A stretch of 64,000 nucleotides of DNA from Acanthosepion esculentum. Lineage: Eukaryota > Mollusca > Cephalopoda > Sepiida > Sepiidae. Within the stretch, counting starts at the first letter, position 1; every line of letters begins with the position of its first letter. The translations under genes were made by a program, and so were the position numbers. The stretch spans positions 55,889,246-55,953,245 of the forward strand of contig OZ038479.1 of the NCBI GenBank assembly GCA_964036315.1, written 5' to 3'. Below, piece by piece: positions 30,724 to 40,860 of this stretch. Below the pieces are notes generated by a model. The model was not told the DNA's origin. It was given only the letters and a program-made list of their open reading frames with translations, and ran no database searches.

Positions 30724-32042
30724 ATGTTAAGGCTCAACAATTCTGCTGGAGGAATTTTCTTTTTGGGTGCTCTTGGATGTACTGGCAAAACGTTCCTAAC
30801 TAATCTTCTTTTGTCTTCAGTTAGGCTGCAAAGAACAGTGGCTTTAGCTGTAGCATCATCTGGAATAGCAGCTACTTTGTTTACTGATGGAAGAACTGCT
30901 CACTCAACATTTAAACTGTCATTAGACTTGGTCTATAATGAAAATCCAGTGTGCAACATAGAGGTACAAACTTAGCCAAGCTACTTCAGGTGACTGGTTT
31001 CATAGCCTGGGATGAGTGCACTATGGCTCACAATGGTGCATTTGAGGGTTTAGCCAAAACACTGATAATAGACTCATGAGAGGAATAACAATTCTGCTAT
31101 CTGGAGATTTCCGACAAACACTCCCTGTTGTCAAATGAGGAACAGCTGCAGATGAATGTCATGCCTGCCTGAAAAGGTTCTTATCTGTGGGATCATATTG
31201 AAAGACACTTTTTGACCTCTAATATGAGAGTGGAACTCAATGGTGATAGGACAGTAAAGAAATTTAGTGACCTCCTTTTAAAAATTGGAAATGGAGAAAT
31301 GTCACGTGATCAAGATGGACAAATCAGCTTTCCTGAAGGTTTCGGCACTCTGGTCAAGAGCACTGAAGAATTAATTTTTAAAGCATACCTCAATATAGCA
31401 GATAACTTGTAGAATATAGATTGGTTGTGTGAGAGAGCAATTTTGGCTCCCAGAAATTAAACAGTACAGATCATCAATCAGAAGATTCTGCAAGATATCC
31501 CAACAGAAGAAAGGACATACCTATCCCATGATACAACAGTAGATCCAGATGAAGCAGTTAACTTCCCTATTGAATTTCTGAATTCTTTAGATCTTCCAGA
31601 AATACCATCACACAAGTTGTTATTAAAACAAGGAGTACCATTAATGCTGCCAAGAAATCTTGATCCTCCAAAGTTATGCAATGGTACACGTCTTATTATG
31701 AAGAAAATGTTACCTCACTTATTGGAAGCTTTTATTATAACTGGTCAAGGGAAAGGAGAGACTGCATTGATTCCAAGAATTTCATTGATTCCAACAGATA
31801 TGCCTTTTGAGCTTAAACGATTGCAATTCTCAGTCAGAGTAAGTTTTGTAATGACTATTAATAAGTCACAGGGTCAGTCAATGAAAGTTACTGGACTTCA
31901 CCTTATGCAACCCTACTTTTCTCATGGTCAATTATATGTTGCATGTTCAAGAGTTGGAGATGGAAGGAATTTATTTATACTTGCTCCAAATAAAAACAAA
32001 AAATGTAGTTTATCCTGCTTCATTACAGTAAGAATTATTTAA
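30724..32042 (+). pseudogene. PIF1-type helicase domain of the Helitron, interrupted
   Basis: Walker A is visible as GALGCTGKTFLTNLLL (about 30757-30804), followed by SSGIAATL and GRTAHSTFKL. After a frame break, WDECTMAH (about 31008-31031) is the Walker B region. The last open part (31617-32042) has the C-terminal signature TINKSQGQS and SHGQLYVACSRVG. These are PIF1/Helitron helicase hallmarks. Breaks near 30975, 31070-31210 and 31410 disable it. The Walker A and Walker B cores themselves look intact. Confidence 0.85.
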
Positions 32043-32210
32043 GAAAAAACTTCCTTTTTGATTTCAATTTTTTCACCATTATGTTTCTCATTCATGCAAA
32101 TACATGTATTTTATTTCTGTCAATATACATTTCTTTTCCTCATCTGTATTACAAATCTTGTGTTTCATGCACGATGAAAGCAGCAGGTGCTGGGTGAAAC
32201 TGACCATTGC

Positions 32211-32212
<2 letters not shown>

Positions 32213-32254
<42 letters not shown>
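32213..32254. repeat. (TA)n microsatellite
   Basis: An uninterrupted TA run of about 40 bp lies between the end of the helicase region and the start of the gypsy gag region. It may mark a transposon junction. Confidence 0.95.
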
Positions 32255-32255
<1 letters not shown>

Positions 32256-32319
32256 TGTACTATAATGTTCAGTGTTTATTAAGATAGATTAAATTATTCA
32301 GTCGTCAGTTGATTCTCAA

Positions 32320-33055
32320 ATGATGTTGATGCAGAATATCAAACATCTGTATTTCTAGCAACTATTGGTCAGGAATGTTCTGACAATTATTAGGAAATAC
32401 AGTTTGATGATTATTTACCAAAAACAGCACTAGATGAGGTGATCAACAAATTCAAAGAATGTTCCTTGGTGAGACACATGAAGCTTATCAGTCTTATCAG
32501 TTCCACCTTTGGAAACAAGAACATTTTGAGAACATAGAGACCTATATAGCTGTTTTGCACCTACGTGCAAAAATCTGCAACTTTGGACAATTAAAGACAG
32601 ACTCATTAGGGATCAAGTCATTGTGGGTGTTGAAGACGATGCATTAACAGAGATTTTTTTTAGCAGACAAAACGCTACCCCTCAACAAATGCCTACAGAT
32701 AGGTAGAGCTCATGTCTTATCTAAACACCAAATGAAATCAATCTCCTCAACTGTGAATGCAAAAGATCCACAATTAAACTGTGTCACAAAATCAAATTAT
32801 AAAAATATCAACATAAAAAGAAGATACCTGAGAAAAAGTGCATGTGGTGTGGAATGTCCACATTTAATAGCAGAGATGACTGCTCCGCCTCAGCAACAAG
32901 ATGCAGACAGTGTTCCAAAGTAGGACACTACACAATTGTTTGTAAGAACAAATCAAGAGTTAGGGGAGTTGAAGAGGAAGAACAACACTATTTCTTAGGT
33001 TCTGCGGCACTGAAAAAAATAAATGCAGTAAGTGAAGACAATAAGCTTGAATGAC
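32320..33055 (+). pseudogene. gypsy gag with CCHC knuckle
   Basis: Gag-like sequence (FLATIGQECS, then ETHEAYQSYQFHL and ETYIAVLHLRAKICNFG at 32465-32590) is followed by a nucleocapsid region (32842-33054). A perfect CCHC zinc knuckle, CRQCSKVGHYTIVC, lies at about 32902-32943, with an upstream Cys pair (MWCG...DDC). This organisation is typical of Ty3/gypsy elements, whose nucleocapsid packages element RNA. The upstream part contains several stops. Confidence 0.8.
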
Positions 33056-33059
33056 AAGA

Positions 33060-33310
33060 GAAGACAGAAGTCACCATTAAAGTCTGCAGCAAAATGGTCA
33101 ACTTGATACCGGTGTAGATGTGACCAGAACATTTCTTCAGGAAGAATTCTCCCATAATAAAATCCACAAACAAAAGGTTATATGGACCAGGTCGACACAA
33201 AATAAAAGTCCTCGGGTGTGTAGATGCCACACTGAGTTATAGGGAAACAATTTCGCAACAGGAACTGTATGTTGTGAAAGACTTAGCAGAACCATTATTG
33301 GGTTGACTAG
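33060..33310 (+). pseudogene. gypsy aspartic protease fragment
   Basis: A short LDTGVDVT motif (about 33101-33124) corresponds to the LDTGAD active-site loop of retroviral-type aspartic proteases. It lies at the expected place between nucleocapsid and RT. Downstream sequence is consistent with the domain but frame-broken. Family knowledge gives the role: gag-pol polyprotein processing. Confidence 0.6.
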
Positions 33311-33429
33311 AATTCAAAGCTCTAAATTTATTAAGTAATATTAATACAATAAAGAGTGATGGTCACCAATACAAAAAAGACTTCCCCAGTGTGTTCAGAG
33401 GCTGAGGGAAATCAAGGCATATTTACAAG

Positions 33430-34200
33430 ATTCATTTGGACAAGACAGCACAACCTTTCTTAATCGCCGCCCCTAGACGTCTACCACTTCCCATGAAGAA
33501 CAAAGTCCATGAGGAGTTAAAATGATTAGAGAAAGAGAGAATTACCCACCCAGTGAAGTCGCCAACAGACTGATATGCCCCCCATTGTAGCAGTCCTGAA
33601 AAAAAGAGATGGATGAATCAGACTTTGTGTTGACTACAAAGTGTGAAATGGGAAAATTTTCCACTTCTCTCAACTGACCAACTTCTTGCTGAACTTGACA
33701 GAGCCATGGTGTTTACTAAACTTGATTGCAACAGTGGTTTCCATCAAATAGTTTTACATGAAGACTCACAAGAATTTATGACTTTCATCACACCGTATGG
33801 AATAAGCTCCGGACAAGAAATTTTCCACAAAGAAATCATGCACATCGTATCTGGAATACCAGAGGTCATTTGTCACATCGATGATATCCTGGTCAGTGGA
33901 AGAACACAGAAAGAGCATGAGCAGAGGGTACAAATGGCACTACAAACAATGAAAGCAGCAGGGGTGACACTAAGTGAAAAGTGCCAGTTCCCTACTAGTG
34001 AAGTGAAATTTCTTGCACACATATTCCCCAAAGAAGGAATCTGAGCAGATCGTGAGAAGGTAAAAGCAATAAAAGAGTCGACCAGACCACAAAATGTATC
34101 TGAGCTAAGAAGGTTACTTGGCATGGCAAATCATGTGGGAAAATTTGCTGATAATTTAGCAGAAACGACCAAACCATCGGATCTAATAAAAAAAAAAACT
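33430..34200 (+). pseudogene. gypsy reverse transcriptase domain
   Basis: RT landmarks are FTKLDCNSGFHQI (about 33712-33750), FMTFITPYGI (about 33775) and the catalytic HIDDILVSG (33874-33900, equivalent to the YVDD box). EFLAHIFPKEGI-type and ELRRLLGMANHVGKF segments lead to the connection domain. The main open piece is 33643-34044. A TGA at 34042-34044 and frame changes at both ends inactivate it. The wording relates it to, but separates it from, the remnants in the zinc-finger units. Confidence 0.85.
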
Positions 34201-34239
34201 CTTGGATATGGGACCAGCCTCAGAGTAACAGCATTCAAG

Positions 34240-34800
34240 ACTGTGAAATAAAATCTGGGCTCTGCACCAGTACTGATATATTACAGTGCTGACAAGCCAA
34301 CAAAGGTCTCAGCAGATTCTATCATCTTATTATGGTTAGAGTGCTTCTTCAGAAGGAAGATGCTGACTGGAAACCTGTATTCTATGCATTCAGATCTCTT
34401 ACTGAAACAACAGAGATATGCATAGATCGAGAACGAAGCATTAGCAGTCACATGGTGCTGTGAAAGGTTTGTTGATTTCTTGATAGGACTACCAAAGTTC
34501 TTGATAGAAACAGATCACAAGCCTCTAAGACTAAATATCTCAATGGATTGACTCCCAGAATCCAGTGTTTACGTATGCACCTAATCAAATCCACCTACAA
34601 GATTACACACATTGCAGGGAAAAATTTCATTATAGCAGACACCCTATCTAGGGCTCCTGGCAGTGTACCAATGAAACAAGTGTTCCTGCAGGAGACAGAG
34701 ACAGACATGTTCATCTGTTCCCCCATGGGTGACAAACAGCTGGAGGAAATCAGGCAGAAACAAAACACTGACAAAATCAGCAGCCAAGTCATCAACTAAT
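34240..34800 (+). pseudogene. gypsy RNase H domain
   Basis: Segments read VFYAFRSLTETTE (compare FASRSLT.TE), TDHKPL in a broken frame near 34510, and HIAGKNFIIADTLSRAPG (about 34609-34660), which is the classic C-terminal RNase H signature of Ty3/gypsy Pol. The frame shifts between them. The open tail to 34799 is the spacer before integrase. Confidence 0.8.
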
Positions 34801-34805
34801 ACAAG

Positions 34806-35371
34806 ATGGATCACTGGCCTGAAGCAGCAAGACAAGATCCTGAACTGAGACCCTACTGGTTTGTAAGGCAATATCTCACAGTTTATCAGGGACTCTTACT
34901 AAATCAGAGCCGACTCATCATTCCTGCAGACCTCCAAAAAGACATCTTGGATTGCCTACACGAAGGATATCAAGGTATCGTCAAATGCCGAGCACTAGAA
35001 CGGGACAATGTTTGGTGGCCAGGCCTTTCAAAACAAATTGCTGAGAAGAGGGCGCAGTATCTGTGAGAAAGAAAGGAAATATCCACCAGAGCAACTACGA
35101 CTTACCAAGTTACCTAACTTACCCATAGCAGAAGGTAGGAATGGATTTATTCGAACTGATACTTATTAGTCTGACTATTATTCCAGATGGACAGAGATAT
35201 CTACAGACAACAATTTCAGGTAGTATTGTTGACAATTTCAAAACAAAATTTGCTTAATATGGTATTCCTGAAGTTGTCATTAGTGATAACGGTCCTCAGT
35301 TCATATCCAAATAGTTCTTGGATTTCTCTAATGTTTTGGGCTTTTTACATCTCACAAGTAGCCCCTATCAA
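34806..35371 (+). pseudogene. gypsy integrase, truncated
   Basis: The zinc-binding region reads LDCLHEGYQGIVKCRALERDNVWWPGLSKQI split around typical positions (about 34950-35040), with the later Cys pair lost. Core pieces DNGPQF (about 35288) and HLTSSPY (about 35347) follow in broken frames. Sequence similarity ends abruptly near 35371, in the region that normally continues SNGKAE, so the domain is cut in the catalytic core. Confidence 0.8.
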
Positions 35372-35590
35372 TAGGTGGCTGCTGTGTTGCTGCTCCGTGC
35401 TTACCTGAAGACTGCCACCCATTCATAATCGGTCAAGATTTTTAATTCTGGCAATGTAAAATAGTGGTTGCATTTTCACTGTAGGACTCGCCCCTTCACT
35501 ATTAAGTCCATAAGTTTTCCCAGTTTTAAGCGGAATATATGGGTGGTAATGTCATGTCTGTGAGTGTAATCCTATCCGCGTAGGAGTCCA
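35372..35590. other. junction DNA between gypsy and Helitron segments
   Basis: No frame was recognised on either strand with confidence. It may be the remaining 3' end of the gypsy element, since TGTCATGTCTGTGAG at about 35552 follows a purine-rich stretch and would be a plausible LTR start. It may also belong to the - strand Helitron. The inverted repeat CCTATcaATAGG at 35365-35376 sits exactly at the break. Confidence 0.3.
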
Positions 35591-35656
35591 TGCATTATCT
35601 GAACCCATTTGGGGTTGCAGGTAAACGTTATAAGTAAGTCTGTCCGCCCATATTGC

Positions 35657-36550
35657 CTATGTCATAGCATCCTGCATGTGTTCATGCATGTAACATGGCC
35701 CCCTAGTGTAGGTAGAGGGCAAAATGCACAGCTTCCCTAGGTCGCAGGGATTGATTTCATTTTGAAGGTTGTCGTGTAAGTGTACGTAGGAGTCTGAGCA
35801 CAGCTGTTTCTGATGATCCCGTATAAAACAAAGCCTCTCCAATTCCATCTTAGTGACCATGTCAACCACAAAATGGTGGAAAAGCTCCTTGCATCTATGA
35901 AGCAGGTTGAAGTCTCCATCCTTAACCTTGAAACGGTATGAATAGAAGGCCTTGCACGATAAGGCTTTGGAAGACATTGTAGGTTGGCCAGCTGGAGCAT
36001 GAGGGGGAATGCCGAAGTGGTAGCCATCGTTACCATAAGGGAAAAGTAAAGGGTACTGCAATGTGTCATATGATCGATGGGTCTCTGAAATCCTGCGAAG
36101 AGCGCCGCCTCTTGATTTGAGGACAATATGGCGAGTGCGGTCTTGCTCCCCATGTATAATAGCAGCCACTTTGTTGCATGCAGGAGCATTGTAGCGGCGT
36201 TTGTGTTCATCATGAGGCCATTTGTTGGCGTCAATTAGAACGCTGAAGGAAGGAAAGGGAGCATTTTCCAAAGCACATTTGAAACTGAGAATGTAGCTGT
36301 TAACCTCGTGAAGCATGGTCTGAAGTAGTAGTATGACATCCCTGCAAGGAACTCTTCCCAACGACGGCAAAATACCAATCCAGATTTTGGCCTGTAGGTT
36401 GTAGTCTGCAATAAAGTACAGTTGAAGGAATTTAGGCGTAGAGGTCTCCTCAGACAGCAGAGACCCAATTCGATAGTATACCTGCCCCTGTACTTTGAAA
36501 GTGGGCATCCAACCCTCTTCTCGAACCACCTGAGCTCCAAATGAGGTCAT
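35657..36550 (-). pseudogene. Helitron-like N-terminal domain, long open segment
   Basis: This 297-codon open segment includes TSFGAQVVREEGW, QVYYRIGSLLSEE, FIADYNLQ, NKWPHDEHKRRYNAPACN, LKSRGGALRRISETHRSYD, LQYPLLFPYGNDGYHFGI and CILPSTYTRGPCYMHEHMQDAMT, the order typical of Helitron proteins ahead of the Rep domain. It ends at a TAG just after QDAMT, and the following residues continue in another frame. Because the coding region is so well preserved it must be younger than the Helitron at 28.98 kb. Confidence 0.85.
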
Positions 36551-36769
36551 TTGAAAGGAGTTGTTTTATTGCCTAATTGTTTTAAGGAAGTTGTTGGAGT
36601 CAGGATGGCAGCTGGCTATTAGTCCCCTCAACAGGGTAGGTGGTTCATGCAAAGGTGGCAGTCAAACTTTGCTGGAGGAGCAGCACAGACCGGCAGGCTC
36701 CCCAGCTCATTTGCGGACGTTGCAGAATTGGCAAACACAGGTCATGGATGCGTGATGACATTGATGTCG

Positions 36770-37560
36770 TCACGCGTAGTTAATGCTGGGGTCATAATTG
36801 AAAGCCAAGAAAGACCAAAAAGAGCTACTGGGACAGGTAATAGCACAGGCGACCGCAAGGCGCTGAATGTCACCGTCAAGGCATATGCAGCAAGCTTGGG
36901 GCATTTGAGATAAGTGCACAGCGGCCATGTTTGTAGCAGCCGTTGAAAGTTTGTTTGCCCTTGTCTGTGGGCCCTTGTTGTTTCGCTGCAGCATTGCGGG
37001 TTGCCTGCTGTAGCTCTGTCTTGGACTCCCTCGACCTAGCTGTTGCAACAGCATCTCTGGATTGACGGGCGCGCCTGCGGTCAAATTTTTCAGCTGTCCT
37101 CGACCTGGCAGCATTCCTAGCATTTCACACAGACCTACGGAGTGGTGTCTCAGTAGCCCTAATGCTCACTGTTGCAGTAGTGTCTCTGAATTGACGGGCA
37201 CGCATGCGGTTAAGTGTCTCTATTACCCTTGATTTCGCAGTGGCAGCAGCGTTTCTTACGTTACGAAGAAGCCTTAGATGATGAGTCTCGGAAGCCCGAG
37301 ATGTAGAGGCAGTTACTGCAGCCAGTGCATTCATTTTCGACCATTGTGTATTCTTGAGCCTTGATCGCAACGAAGCCCTGTAGGCAGCTTTCCCAGCCAA
37401 GCAGGTGGCACGCTCCTCTTGTGACTGCGAGGTCTGCGTGAGGGCGCTGCATTGAGCGACCTGTTATAGTTGCGTTGTAGTCTGCTCCTGGGACTCACGG
37501 GCTCTTCTTGCCCTCATAGCTTTCTTTTTGGCAGCATGGGGAAAAGTGATGCTAGTAGTG
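36770..37560 (-). pseudogene. Helitron Arg/Ala-rich N-terminal repeat region
   Basis: Two open stretches (37400-37125 and 37123-36770) read repeats of the form R..A.T..R..ET..RR.AR, such as TASTSRASETHHLRLLRN, AKSRVIETLNRMRARQ and SIRATETPLRRSV. Such 20-odd-residue repeats precede the Cys-rich part in many Helitron proteins. Stops separate it from the domain at 36550. Base composition is markedly richer in GC than neighbouring DNA. Confidence 0.65.
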
Positions 37561-37599
37561 GTTGATTAGGGTTGCTCAATTGCTGGAGTACAAACTCTA

Positions 37600-38245
37600 A
37601 CATCGCCAAATTCAGGTAAACTCGATTTGAATGGGAAGTCAAAAGATTTTTAACTGATATTGAAAAGGAAAGTCAGCACCTCAATACTGTCAGTAAATAC
37701 TATGCTCAACAGGAATTTTGCTGAAAATTCTTTGCCACTTGCGAAAAATATAGCCAAAAATCAGTTTAACTGGATTTGAATTGGAAGTCAAAAGTGGCAT
37801 GATGTTATCGATTTTTCTGATAACTGATACTGATATCGAAGAAAAAGGTCTGCAACTAATAATTGTTGATAAAACTAATGCTCAACATGATTTTCGTGAA
37901 AATTCCTTGCAGTTTCTGAAAAACAGAGCCAAAAATCAGCTACATTGGATTTGAATCGAATGTCCCAAAGTGATCGATTTTATCAATTTTTTCTAATAAC
38001 TGATAGTAACAGTTTTTAAAAACAATGAACAGCGCCTCAAAACTATAAGTAAGGACATTGCTCAACATGAGTTTGGTGGATATCACTTGTAATTTGTGAA
38101 AACTATCACTGAAAAACTGATGAATTTTTTTCGAATCAATATTCAACCCCCTATCAGTTTTATCAATTTTTTCCAAAATCGGAGGAACAATCGAAAAATC
38201 TGAAGACGTCAAGTACGAATGCCATAAATTTCCAATCTGTGTGTG
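37600..38245 (-). repeat. three to four imperfect about 175-bp tandem repeats in the Helitron 5' end
   Basis: Repeats begin with a 'gatttgaat.gaa.gtc' segment at about 37625, 37775 and 37947. Each contains 'atttt.aactgata', a 'gctcaacatgattttcgtg' type segment and 'agccaaaaatcag'. A partial fourth starts near 38115. They lie just inside the 5' terminus, a common location for Helitron subterminal repeats. Confidence 0.7.
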
Positions 38246-38342
38246 AATTTTTGTGCCAATCAGACAAACGGTTTGCTCAGGATGAGGTAACAAGATGACA
38301 AACACACAGACACACTAACAGAATGCCATTTATAGATACAGA

Positions 38343-40860
38343 TTAGTGGAGTTATTGATTGTGGCTAGCTAAGCTAAAAATAATACACTGACCTCTGGCT
38401 AATTTTATTTAATATAAAATTGTTTTTATTTTTTTATTACATTGACCATCTCAAATTTATCAAGACAGGAAAAGTGGATGTCAAAACATAATTCTCTATG
38501 CTTTTTCAACATTTACTATAGAGGTGGGGAGTGGAAAATGTTTCCATGTGAATGTAGACAATGACAAAAAGAAAAAGACATTACATTGTATAACTTTATC
38601 ATTATGAAAGCGATACAGGCAATTATTTAGAGGATGGAAAAACAGAGGGTTATAAGAAAAGCTGAAAAACCAAGGTAGTGGTACCAAACATCAAGGAAAG
38701 GTCAGGATAGGATGTGTGTAGACCCTACAAACAAAACAAGTGCGAAATATGAGCTTTATGTGCTACCAATGGCTGATCTGCTACGTGCTCAGCTAGGGAA
38801 ATTAAAGGTTATGAGCAACTTAGATGTCAATAGTGAATATTGCCAAATTCCACTTTCACCAACATCATGCACACTGATGGCCTTCATCACCCGGTTCAAA
38901 ATACACCAATTTACCTGCCTCCCATTTGAGATCTCATCAGCCAGTGAAATCTGCTAGAAATATATGTGGCAGATGCTAGGGACACAAGATGTGGTGATAT
39001 GCAGGATGTATTAGTCCATGACAACAAACAACACGAGCACAACACACAGTTGAGAAACACATTTAATCCATATTAGCTGGCATCACAGCTAAGCCCAGAA
39101 AATGTAAGATATCCAAAATGTCACTCAACATTCTGTGGCACATATTCAGTGCTGATAGCCTTTGACCAGATCAAGGCAGAGTTACTAGTGTTTCCAACTT
39201 ACCAAAATTGAATCTTGATGATTCCTGGGAATTGTAAGCTAAATGGGAAGGTTTGTTCCTAACCAGATGGACAAGACCAAACCAGTGCAAGATTTGGTGT
39301 GTGCTGGAAACATTAGGAAAGTGCAAAAAAGACAGCATTTTGGACTGCCCCCACAACCTCACTGAAGAAAAATCACAGGTGGTGAGATACTGATTTACCA
39401 CCACCTGATGATAATTACAGGGGCTTGAGATTTGAAAGCTGTTTCCTCTTTCCTTTTTGACATTGGAAATGACAAGACTTTCTTGTCTCATTCAGTCAGC
39501 ATGCAAGTACCAACAAACACACAGTAAAGGTTGCTTTGAACTCTTCACAAATTGAATTTCATTTCTCATTTTTTTGTTCTGTATCATGTCAGTTTTATAT
39601 ATTTGTTATTATGTATTGGTTTAAATTCCATAGTTTGGTATATTATTTTTACCTGGACTCACAAGTGTCCGCCAATATTGTTTGTGGGACAAATGTACTA
39701 AGAGCCATTAAATATTTACAGAAAAGATATTCACAGCTTGCAACAGTTGTGGTGATTCATGCAACAGCATTCAGCTCCATCAAACGTGCATTATTCGGCC
39801 CCTGTACTATCAGTTTACAGCTCGTCAAAGGAAATAATATTTTCTGCAAATGCTTCGTCTGTTACTCTAACATTAGTACGACATGAAAACACACCTCATT
39901 GCATATGTTTCATATCAGAGAATGAAACCCACTCTGCACAGATTGAAAAATGAAGAACAAGTTACATGGTTATGTGAATGCTTCTCAGACTACTACTACA
40001 GTTAGACTTTAAAATAGACCCTGATTATAAGCCACTAGGCAATGAAGACCACAATCAGCTGGCATCTAGAAAGCAGTGTTTACAGATGAGCTGAATGAGG
40101 TGCAAGTATAGAATCTGCTTTGGCCCCTGCAAAGAACTATACAGAGTTGATGCCCTGTCTAGAGCCACATCCAGAAATGGCCGAATCAAACCGGACAAAG
40201 ACTTCAAGAGAAACAGAATCATTCTACACACCATCACAGAATCCCTACCAGCCATCGAAAGATGCTTCAAAGAACTGAAACAGGCCACCAGAACTGACAA
40301 AATATGTAACTGCATCTTGAAATACAATAAAAATTGTTGGGCACCTAAAACCTATGATCCAGTGACAGTGTAAACCATATTAGATCCACTGCAACATCAA
40401 CTCTAAGAACAAGTTGCTGGTGTAGCGAACATGTATTCTACATGCCATGATTCATAAAATCCACTCCAGTCATCAAGCGATCATTAGATGTTGACAAAGA
40501 GCCTATCACTGAATATGGTGGCTTGGATTATCCAATCAAATCTTAAGTACAGCAGGGAACTCTACCTCTTGTGCTAAACGGAAGTAGCGGCCAGCTGAAT
40601 CCCTTCTGACACCATGTTTTGATGATACATAAATGAAGAGGAAGATAACACATGTTGATTGGAACCAAAATGGTGGACGGCTATCCTCTTTATTATTCAC
40701 ATAAGGTGTTGCACTAGACAGAAGTACCAACCAGCTGAATCAATTCCGACATTTTTGGTGTTAAATAAATGCAGAGGAAGATAACAGGAGTTGATTGGGA
40801 CCAAGATGGTGGACTGCAAGCCTTTGTATTATTCCTCTCAGGTCTGAAGCCATTCAAAGG
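38343..40860 (+). mobile_element. Ty3/gypsy pol remnant of unit C
   Basis: This is the cleanest unit copy through RT. CVDPTNKTS (38713) runs directly into YELYVLPMADLLRAQLGK, VMSNLDVNSEYCQIPLSPTS, AFITRFKIHQFTCLPFEIS (38750-38950). Connection fragments follow (about 39250), then RNase H (NIVCGTN..., 39671; ISENETHSAQIEK, about 39917; KELYRVDALSRATSRNG, about 40130-40180) and the ERCFKELKQATRTDKICNCILKY tract. Stops and frame shifts are common. It lacks the 0.8-kb insertion of unit B. It starts directly at the Helitron terminus. Confidence 0.8.
40560..40840 (+). repeat. about 138-bp local tandem duplication, unit C copy
   Basis: 'ccagctgaatc' occurs at about 40592 and 40731, each followed by the ttttga..ttaaataaatg..gaggaagataaca and 'aagatggtgga' segments. 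It corresponds to the doubled blocks of units A, B and D. Confidence 0.7.

Larger units (their letters stand above)
28980..32050 (+). mobile_element. decayed Helitron, + strand
   Basis: Helitron replicase/helicase fragments lie in order. The N-terminal Helitron-like domain spans about 28985-29860: a QCHYYNAVRF..CCKKGKIQL..PPEPL tract, then AMTSFEA and FRVEGQFRLRIGSLLP. A strongly degraded middle lies at 29860-30700 where the Rep nuclease would be. A PIF1-type helicase occupies 30724-32042. Numerous stops and frameshifts make it inactive. I could not find a clean TC 5' end or a CTRR 3' end. It lies between unit B and the gypsy element at 32.3 kb. Confidence 0.8.
32290..35371 (+). mobile_element. 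Ty3/gypsy element with gag-pol remnants
   Basis: This is a separate gypsy element, more complete than those in the tandem units. In order it holds gag, CCHC zinc knuckles, aspartic protease, reverse transcriptase, RNase H and the integrase zinc-binding and core segments. The frame shifts repeatedly and stops are frequent. The integrase coding sequence is cut near 35371 (the LTSSPYQ region), where unrelated or rearranged sequence begins. No LTR pair was identified; TGTCATGTCTGTGAG at about 35552 could be the start of a 3' LTR fragment. Confidence 0.85.
35590..38342 (-). mobile_element. 5' part of a second Helitron, - strand
   Basis: The element reads leftward. Its 5' end is TC at 38342-38341 next to a host A, at a TAGA^TT site whose uninterrupted versions occur in unit B (about 15015) and unit D (about 60450). 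It starts with the TCTGTATCTATAAATG type of terminus common in animal Helitrons. Then come tandem repeats (37600-38240), an Arg/Ala-rich repetitive N-terminal region (about 36770-37560) and the Helitron-like N domain (36550-35657). Rep nuclease and helicase are missing, so the 3' part is lost. It is oriented opposite to the Helitron at 28.98 kb. Confidence 0.75.

Noticed and set aside
36561..36913. + strand open frames over the Helitron N-terminal region
   Set aside because: The - strand carries the Helitron protein pattern; the + frames are composition effects of its Arg/Ala-rich repeats.
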